A stretch of 64,000 nt of DNA, from assembly GCF_048773025.1 (NCBI RefSeq), contig NC_133571.1:13432620-13496619 (forward strand), read 5' to 3'. A program made the position numbers and the translations under genes. Of the stretch, positions 58,754 through 64,000 are shown in pieces. Source of the DNA: Camelus bactrianus. Taxonomy: Eukaryota > Chordata > Mammalia > Artiodactyla > Camelidae. Under the pieces are notes generated by a model. The model worked only from the letters and a program-made list of their open reading frames with translations. It did not search any database and was not told where the DNA came from. How positions within the stretch are numbered: position 1 is the first letter of the stretch; each line of letters begins with the position of its first letter.

Positions 58754-61700
58754 AGTAAAGGGAGCTTTATTTAGAGAGATACATACTGCATAGAGTGTAG
58801 GCTGTTTCAGAAGGCAAGAGAAAGGCCACGAGGTGTGAGAGTTGGGTGCTGGTTAAAGTAAAAGTAGGTACACACTCCATAGACAGAATGCGGGCCACCT
58901 CTGAAGAGGGAGCTAGAGAGGTGGCCAAGAGGCAGGATGTCCCCAGTTTTTATGGGCTTCAAGCCTCCAAGTGGGAGGACTATTCCAGCTGCCCTGGGGA
59001 AGGGACTGGGATTCCCAGGAATTTGATCACTGCCCACTCTTTGACCTTCTATGGTTAGCCTTGGGATTGTCATGGCGCCTGTGGGCATGTTATTTATCAT
59101 GCTAATATGTTACAGTGAGCATACAATGAAGCTCAAGGTCTACTAGAATTCAAACCTCCCGCCACCTCAATCCTCAAGGCCTAGTAGGAGTTGAATCTTC
59201 CACGGTTTTAGTGTTAATTTATGTCATTCCCTGAATGGCTGTGCCCTGCCCCCTTCCCTCCTGTCTCATTCCCCCATCAGAGATTTTACTCCCATAATCT
59301 TATGGGGGTGCAGAGGGAACATGGGTATTTCTTATCGACAAAACAATCAAGTCATTTAAAAGTTATATCACTCTACTTCCCTGGAAAAAATGGAGGTTCA
59401 GCAGAAAAGCTCAATTCAGGGCTTTGGGTCCAGCCAGTCCAGGTCTCCTAGTGTGACGTTAGCAGCACAGGACACTCCTCTTTCAGGATGTTCCCTGTGA
59501 GTCAGCAGAGGCTGCTCTATACCATCCCCTTCCTGAACCTAAGGATATTACTCTATGTCCATGAAACAGAAAATAAAATAATGCTTAGAATTGGTAAGGG
59601 TCCCCTGAGACCAAAAGGCTTTGGGAGAAGACCTTGGATCAAACACGCTTTAGATCTAACTGCATAGGCGCTGCTGCCTCTGAGGGCAAAGGATCCCCTT
59701 AATTAAGTAGGAAAATGAAATGTGAACAGCAAACAGAAGAAATGGCGTGAACTCACCAGGCACTCTGCACAGCGGACACAAAGCTTAGCCATGCAGTCAT
59801 TCTCCTCCTCTTGGTCAGTGCTGCAGAGAGAGGGCAAGATAAATGTGAACAATCACCATCCTTGGTAGAGGAGAGCAGTTAAGAAGACGACGTTGAAGTC
59901 AGACAGGTCTGGTTTTAAATTCCAGTTCTGCCGCTTACACTAGCAGGATGACTGGACAAATTACTTAAGATCCAGAAGCTGTTTCCTCATCTCCAGAATG
60001 CAGGTATTACCAGCTACACTTAAAGGAGTGAATACAAACAAGCACACGTAAAACACATACCACAGAGCCTGGCACATAGTAAGTGCTTCAATAAACAGGA
60101 GCTATTCACATTCGTAACCATGGCTAAGGCATTGTGCTGGGCTGGGGGTGAAGGCAGAAATAAAACACAGTCCCTTGAAGAGCTCACAATTTCATGGGTG
60201 AGAGATCTGCTAAAACCTATCAAGTACATTATAATACAATGTGATAAATGTTTTCATAGAGTTAAGGTCAAACTGCTGTGGGCAGCAAGGAGAAGCAAGT
60301 GATCAGTTTTCCCTGGAAGACTCAAGGAAACTCAAGAGAAAGGGACATTTCAGCAGGATCTTGGAAGATAAGGAAGCACTTTCCAGGCAAACAAGGGAAG
60401 GAGTAAAGGGATTCCAGGTGAGAGAAAAGCACATGGAACATTTTTTTTTAAAGCTCTAAGTGAATGCAGTATGTTTGCAGGAGGAAATAACTTACTGTGG
60501 AGTGAATGAGAAGAAATGACAAGAAACAGTGTGACTTAGGGTCAGATCATAAGGGGTCTTGTTAGACCATGCTTAGAGATAGGCATTTTAGTATTTCTAC
60601 CAAGAGCTCTTTGCCTTTTTGGGGGGCCACAGATTCCTTATAAAGGGCATTCTCTCTCCCATTAAATAAATGTGCCCTGAGCGCACATACACACACATAC
60701 GGATTTTTAGACTCTTTCAAGGTAAGACTTCTCTTCCCAGGTTAAGAGCCCCTAATACATGCAATGGAGAATCAGCAGGGTTTTATGGATACTTTTATTA
60801 CCTTTTTTTCTTTTTTTAGTGGATTTGTTCTTAGGGAAAATACTAGATCATACCTGCTTCACTGGCAATATGATGTTTGATACATGCTTTTGATAACCAC
60901 AATCCAGTCAGCCCCTTTGGAGCATCTGCTGACCAAGAACAGTTCTCGCTTAATTTAAACTGTTTTGCCCTCCATGGCTGTTCTGAAAGCCTCTCTCACT
61001 GCTCAGGCATTTCTGTCAGGAGACTTCAGATGGGTGTCAAAACAAGAAAGGGGGGGAGAGGGAGGAACTAACTTGTTGGAATTTTCCACTCAGTTTGAAG
61101 GAATGCGATAGTCCCTTCAGAATTCATATTCAGAACCACAGCACTGTCCAATCTCATTTCCAAAAAGAGAGACTAGGACCATACAATCAACCCCTCCATC
61201 TCTCTCTCCAAATTAATATCCACAAGTTTCCCTTTCAGCAGAATTAAACTGAGCCTGCAAGAAAGGAAGACATGGATACATGGGTCTGGGTACTCTGTGG
61301 ATGCAGAGCTCACAAAGCAGGGCTCTGAGGAGGACTGACTGCTCAGGGCTCCAGCTGGACTTACTCATCTGAAACCTCAATAGACGACTTCTTATAGCCA
61401 GACCTGCTTCTCTTCTTCAGCCCCGCAGACTTCCTCCCCATTCTCACCAGCAGCAGAACCACCACCACAGCTGAGGGAATGAAGACCAGAATGGAAAGTA
61501 GGGCCACGGAGGAGAGCATGGTGCCAAAACCTGGAGGAGGAAAAAGAGAAGGTAAAAGAGAGGGACACACAAAGTGCTTCCTTTGACATGACATAGGTTT
61601 TACTTTTGCTCTTACATTTCTTCTAATTACAAATGGGGGTAAATTCATTGTAGAAATGGTGGGAAATACACAAAAGTACAAAGAATTCAAATTTACCCAT

Positions 61701-63204
61701 AATCCCACTACCTAGGATCAACACGTCAGTATCTACCCATTCACTCTTCCTTCTAGGAGTATGTGGATTGTGAGCCTGAATACAGGGAGGAGAGTATATT
61801 TTTAGAAGTATGGATCGTATTTTACACAGTATTTCTGATCTCTTTTGTTACTTACTATATGATAAATATTTGCCAACAATAGCCCTTCCAGGTGTGTTTT
61901 TAATGGCTGTATAGTATTCTACCATATTGAAACTTACTGAATTAATCTTTTAATGCTGGACATTCAAGTTGTTTTCAATTCTTTGCTTCAGTGAGTTATA
62001 TAATGATGATCATCCTTGTATGTAAATATTCATATTTAGCTCTATTTTTAAGATAAAATTTTTAAATGAATTACTAGATCAAAGGGTATATATACTTCTA
62101 AGGTCTTTCAGAAAAACTACACCAGTTTCTACTCCTGCTAACAGTATGAGTGTGCCCATGTCTCTGAAACCTGTGTTATTGTCTTAAAAAAATAAAGAAA
62201 GAGAAAGGGGAGGAGGAAAGAGACAGACCAAAAAAAAAAAAAAAAAAAAAGATTTAAGCAATGACAAGGTATCTATAACAAACCAGAAATGCAGTTCTGT
62301 ATCTCTCAGTCTTTGGTTCAAATCCAAATAAGGACTAGAATGATCAGTCAATAGTGACCATGGAATAATGTAGAAAAAAAGGTCAGTCCTTAACCCACTC
62401 TCCTCCTGTTTCACACTAAAAGGAAACAGCTTTGCAGCATAAAAGAAATGTGCTGCCTCCATTTTTAGAAGAGGTACCTTTTCAAGACACAGATAAGAAC
62501 ACAGTCTCATAACTGAGGGTATGAACATATTAGGGAAACCAGAATGACTTATATTTCACACAGATAGCAACCCTCCATTTATTCAAGGGTTTGCCATACA
62601 TTCCGCAAGACCTCTGGTCACCTGAAATTAAAACTAAAAGGATAATGGAGAAAATATGACAATATTTGAAGAAAACTTTAGTTTGCAAAATAAATCTTAA
62701 AATATTCATCCTAAACCTTTAATGAAAAAGAATATAAAAATGAATATATGTATGTATGTGTATATATGCATGACTGGGACATTGTGGTGTACACCAGAAA
62801 TTGACACATTGTAATTAACTGTACTTCAATTTTAAAAAATTCATCCTAAAAGACAATTCAAGATGACAGAATGTTCCAATGACCAACTGGCTTACAAAGA
62901 TAGGTAGCTTTGCTAATCACTGATCTCCCCACAAACCACCACAGTAGTCACAGAGCACTCGCTGCAGAAGAAGGTTGGTGGCAGTTAGCTTACCCCTTTC
63001 TGTGACTGTCAGCTCTGTCACCGGAATGTTATGGTGCACATCTGGGGGATTCTTCACAGCACAGCTGAATGTCCCATTGTCCTTTATGGTAGGGTTGCTT
63101 ATGCTTATGGACGCATCCCCTTTGTACACATCTCCAACCCAGGAAATTCGATCCCGAAATGTGCCTGCTGTGGTTGGGTACTGGAAAGACTGATAATGAA
63201 AAAT
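55516..63204 (-). CDS. MPZL3: MPZL3, myelin protein zero-like 3 (C-terminal four exons; 5' part beyond the window)
   Basis: MPZL3 is a single-pass V-set membrane protein of epithelium and sebaceous gland. It is known from the mouse rough coat mutant and is linked to lipid metabolism and mitochondria. The four exons here (63204-62994, 61530-61365, 59820-59757, 55542-55516) add up to residues 81-235 of the human-length protein. They cover the second half of the V domain, the membrane helix (about 155-180), a basic and serine-rich tail and the acidic CVRCAECLDSDYEETY end. The FRDRIS motif includes the arginine altered in rough coat mice, and it is unchanged here. Phases are 1-2-0. Exons 1-2 must lie beyond 64000. 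Confidence 0.96.
55855..56010 (+). repeat. MIR SINE
   Basis: MIR order: ggctttgtgaccttgaacat, agttacttaacttctctaaa, tgtgcctggcacttcgtaag. Confidence 0.6.
56030..58285 (+). mobile_element. Long L2 LINE copy (3' region)
   Basis: It follows the L2 ORF2 and 3' UTR order over about 2.1 kb: tcaaggccaccaatgacctc, ctctcctggttttcctccca, gctccagggctcagtccttt, acctattctcaacacagaag, cactggcttccatgctgttc and, near the end, ctttgagggcagggattttt with a tgttgaataaat tail. It is interrupted by the SINE 56735-56867. It is ancient and not expected to code. Confidence 0.85.
56735..56867 (+). mobile_element. Camelid tRNA-derived SINE (Vic-1-like), nested in L2
   Basis: The A box gtatagctcaagtggtagag and B box gggttcaatccccagtatc are present, with the tail taattacctccccgactcc. 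A 19-bp target duplication caataatMaatccttagct flanks it (56716-56734 and 56868-56886) with one mismatch. Confidence 0.92.
58717..59317 (-). mobile_element. Retroposed LTR-bearing fossil with poly(A) tail
   Basis: Read on the minus strand, this about 600-bp insert has a class I (ERV1)-like LTR texture and ends with a polyadenylation signal (tctctaaataaagctccctt) followed by a poly(A) of 33. A 16-bp direct repeat aacatgggtRtttctt flanks it (58701-58716 and 59318-59333, one mismatch). A LINE-type target duplication plus poly(A) suggests that an LTR-derived transcript was inserted by LINE machinery. It is non-coding and old enough to have diverged ends. The family name is not certain. Confidence 0.65.
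59757..59820 (-). CDS. MPZL3: MPZL3 exon 5
   Basis: 64 bases with acceptor CTGCAG and donor CTG|GTGAGT. It encodes DTDQEEENDCMAKLCVRCAE and CL with a cysteine-rich C-x6-C-x2-C spacing near the end. It is a little diverged from human in EEENDCMAK. Confidence 0.95.
59880..60125 (+). repeat. MIR SINE, near full length
   Basis: MIR order: cagacaggtctggttttaaa, aagctgtttcctcatctcca, catagtaagtgcttcaataa. Confidence 0.75.
60126..60620 (-). repeat. L2 LINE fragment (antisense)
   Basis: Antisense L2: aaataaaacacagtcccttg, aagagctcacaatttcatgg, and later tcagatcataaggggtcttg. Confidence 0.5.
61365..61530 (-). CDS. MPZL3: MPZL3 exon 4 (transmembrane helix)
   Basis: 166 bases with acceptor CTCCAG and donor GATGA|GTAAGT. 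It encodes GFGTMLSSVALLSILVFIPS, the rest of the helix, then the basic tail MGRKSAGLKKRSRSGYKK and SSIEVSD. Confidence 0.97.
61617..62165 (+). repeat. Old L1M-type LINE 3' end
   Basis: The order tttttaatggctgtatagta, ttctaccatattgaaactta, atgctggacattcaagttgt, agatcaaagggtatatatac and ctgctaacagtatgagtgtg follows an L1M 3' UTR. It is related to 32335-32840. Confidence 0.65.
62716..62838 (+). mobile_element. Short 5'-truncated L1 3' end
   Basis: It carries cattgtggtgtacaccagaa and attaactgtacttcaatttt. A perfect 12-bp direct repeat attcatcctaaa flanks it (62704-62715 and 62839-62850). Confidence 0.8.
62994..63204 (-). CDS. MPZL3: MPZL3 exon 3 (second half of the V domain)
   Basis: 211 bases, 70 codons plus one base. 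Acceptor TTTCTTAG, donor AGGG|GTAAGC. It encodes IFHYQSFQYPTTAGTFRDRI, then the DNGTFSCAV motif with the Ig-fold cysteine and NPPDVHHNIPVTEL. It is nearly identical to human; the differences noticed are WVGD for WVGN and IPV for IPM. Confidence 0.97.
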
Positions 63205-63447
63205 CTAAGAAAGCAACACCATGAGAAAAAGTTAATTTGGAAAATGCAATGAAAGTGTAAAGCTAAGTAGATTCAAAATAAAATCCGAATGTATAATGGG
63301 CTGTCTCAGATAGACAATTTTTTTATGCTTTGTTCACCTCTATCCTATAGCTTAAAAGACAAGTTAATAAAACTTATCAGAAAAAGGTATGATGAAAGAA
63401 TCCTGGGATCCTAACCATCGAACCTCTTCTAAATTCTCCAGAAAGTC

Positions 63448-63668
63448 CTAAAGTTGTCATTGTCAACCAGGGGCAATTTTGCCCTCCAGGAGATATTCGG
63501 CAATATCAGGAGATATTTTTGGTAGTCACGAGTGGGGAGAGTGCTACTGGCACATAGCGGGTAGAGGCCAGGGATATTGCTAAAAATCCTATGAGGCATA
63601 GGATAGCCCCCCACAACAAAGAATTACCTGGCTCAAAATGCCAAAAGTGCCAAAGCCGGGAAACTCTC
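63448..63668 (+). mobile_element. MER20 (hAT-Charlie), near full length
   Basis: It follows the MER20 consensus order: tcaaccaggggcaattttgc, ctccaggagatattcggcaa, gtgctactggcacatagcgg, gtagaggccagggatattgc, and ccccacaacaaagaattacc. Related copies in other mammals are known to serve as endometrial enhancers. No such role is shown here. Confidence 0.88.
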
Positions 63669-63679
63669 TTCTAAAGTGG

Positions 63680-64000
63680 CATCTACTTTTCATATAGTAC
63701 TTTATAATATACAAATGATTTCTATATATTTACTCATTTGAGCCTCACAACAATACTGAATTATACATGGGGCAGGTAGAAAGGGAAACAAGGTCAAAAA
63801 CAGAAAATTAGGGAGGACGGTATAGCTCACGTGGTAGAGCGCATGCTTAGCATACACAAGGTCCTGGACTCAATCCCCAGTACCTCTTCTAAAATAAATA
63901 AATAAGTATAAACCTAATTACCTCCCCCCTAAAAAAAAAAAAAAAAAGTCAAATGAGTTACTTAAAGACACACAGCTAATAAGTAAGAAATGGGATATTT
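63680..64000 (-). repeat. MIR SINE interrupted by a camelid SINE
   Basis: The reverse-complement MIR parts tttgagcctcacaacaatac and aaagggaaacaaggtcaaaa lie before the SINE, and gacacacagctaataagtaa after it. The copy runs past the window edge. Confidence 0.65.
63811..63948 (+). mobile_element. Camelid tRNA-derived SINE (Vic-1-like), nested in MIR
   Basis: The A box gtatagctcacgtggtagag and B box ggactcaatccccagtacc are present, with the tail ctaattacctcccccc and an A17 run. No convincing target duplication was found. Confidence 0.88.

Larger units (their letters stand above)
55543..59756 (-). other. MPZL3: MPZL3 last intron
   Basis: It is filled by a MIR (55855-56010), a long L2 (56030-58285) with a camelid SINE nested in it, and an LTR-bearing retroposed fossil (58717-59317). 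The rest is unique, with no exon recognised. Confidence 0.85.
59821..61364 (-). other. MPZL3: MPZL3 intron 4
   Basis: It contains a MIR (59880-60125) and antisense L2-like sequence (60126-60620). The rest is unique, with no exon recognised. Confidence 0.75.
61531..62993 (-). other. MPZL3: MPZL3 intron 3
   Basis: It holds an old L1M-type end (61617-62165), a poly-A tract (62230-62250) and a short L1 3' end (62716-62838). No exon is recognised. Confidence 0.8.
63205..64000 (-). other. MPZL3: MPZL3 intron 2, 5' part cut by the window edge
   Basis: Only the 3' portion of the intron is present. It holds a MER20 (63448-63668) and a MIR with a camelid SINE inside it (63680-64000). Confidence 0.85.

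Overview
This is a mammalian nuclear window, almost certainly from a camelid (camel, alpaca or llama). Three young tRNA-derived SINEs with clear Pol III A and B boxes (30387-30523, 56735-56867, 63811-63948) match the Vic-1 family as I remember it. L1 3' ends of the cetartiodactyl type support this. The species cannot be told from the sequence. No bacterial, CRISPR or intact viral content is seen.

The window holds three genes of the V-set immunoglobulin adhesion family, all on the minus strand and in the order seen in the human 11q23.3 block (SCN4B-SCN2B-JAML-MPZL3). From low to high coordinates: (1) 1-8090, intergenic DNA between SCN4B (not in the window) and SCN2B; (2) SCN2B, complete, four coding exons between 20724 and 11807, 215 codons, with a long 3' UTR to about 8090; (3) 21000-28030, intergenic, with a candidate AT-rich regulatory block, a 5'-truncated L1 and old repeats; (4) JAML (AMICA1), complete, nine coding exons between 47066 and 28427, 381 codons, plus a possible alternative first coding exon at 51483-51617; (5) MPZL3, only its four 3' coding exons (63204 to 55516), with a 3' UTR to about 52610. 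MPZL3 exons 1-2 lie beyond the right edge.

Every coding exon was checked for acceptor, donor, phase and summed length. The products are cell-surface proteins: a sodium-channel auxiliary subunit (SCN2B), a leukocyte co-stimulatory and adhesion receptor (JAML) and an epithelial/metabolic membrane protein (MPZL3).

The most interesting signals are inside JAML. Its two V domains come from an internal duplication whose introns still look alike about 5 kb apart. A relic of the first domain's 3' splice site survives upstream of the second domain, now out of use. An open exon upstream could supply a second N-terminus in the same phase. A very long (AAT)n-(AAG)n repeat sits about 140 bp from a JAML acceptor. 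Other observations include an LTR-bearing retroposed fossil in MPZL3, a pair of hairpin (MITE-like) elements, and a tiny L1 tail inside the MPZL3 3' UTR.
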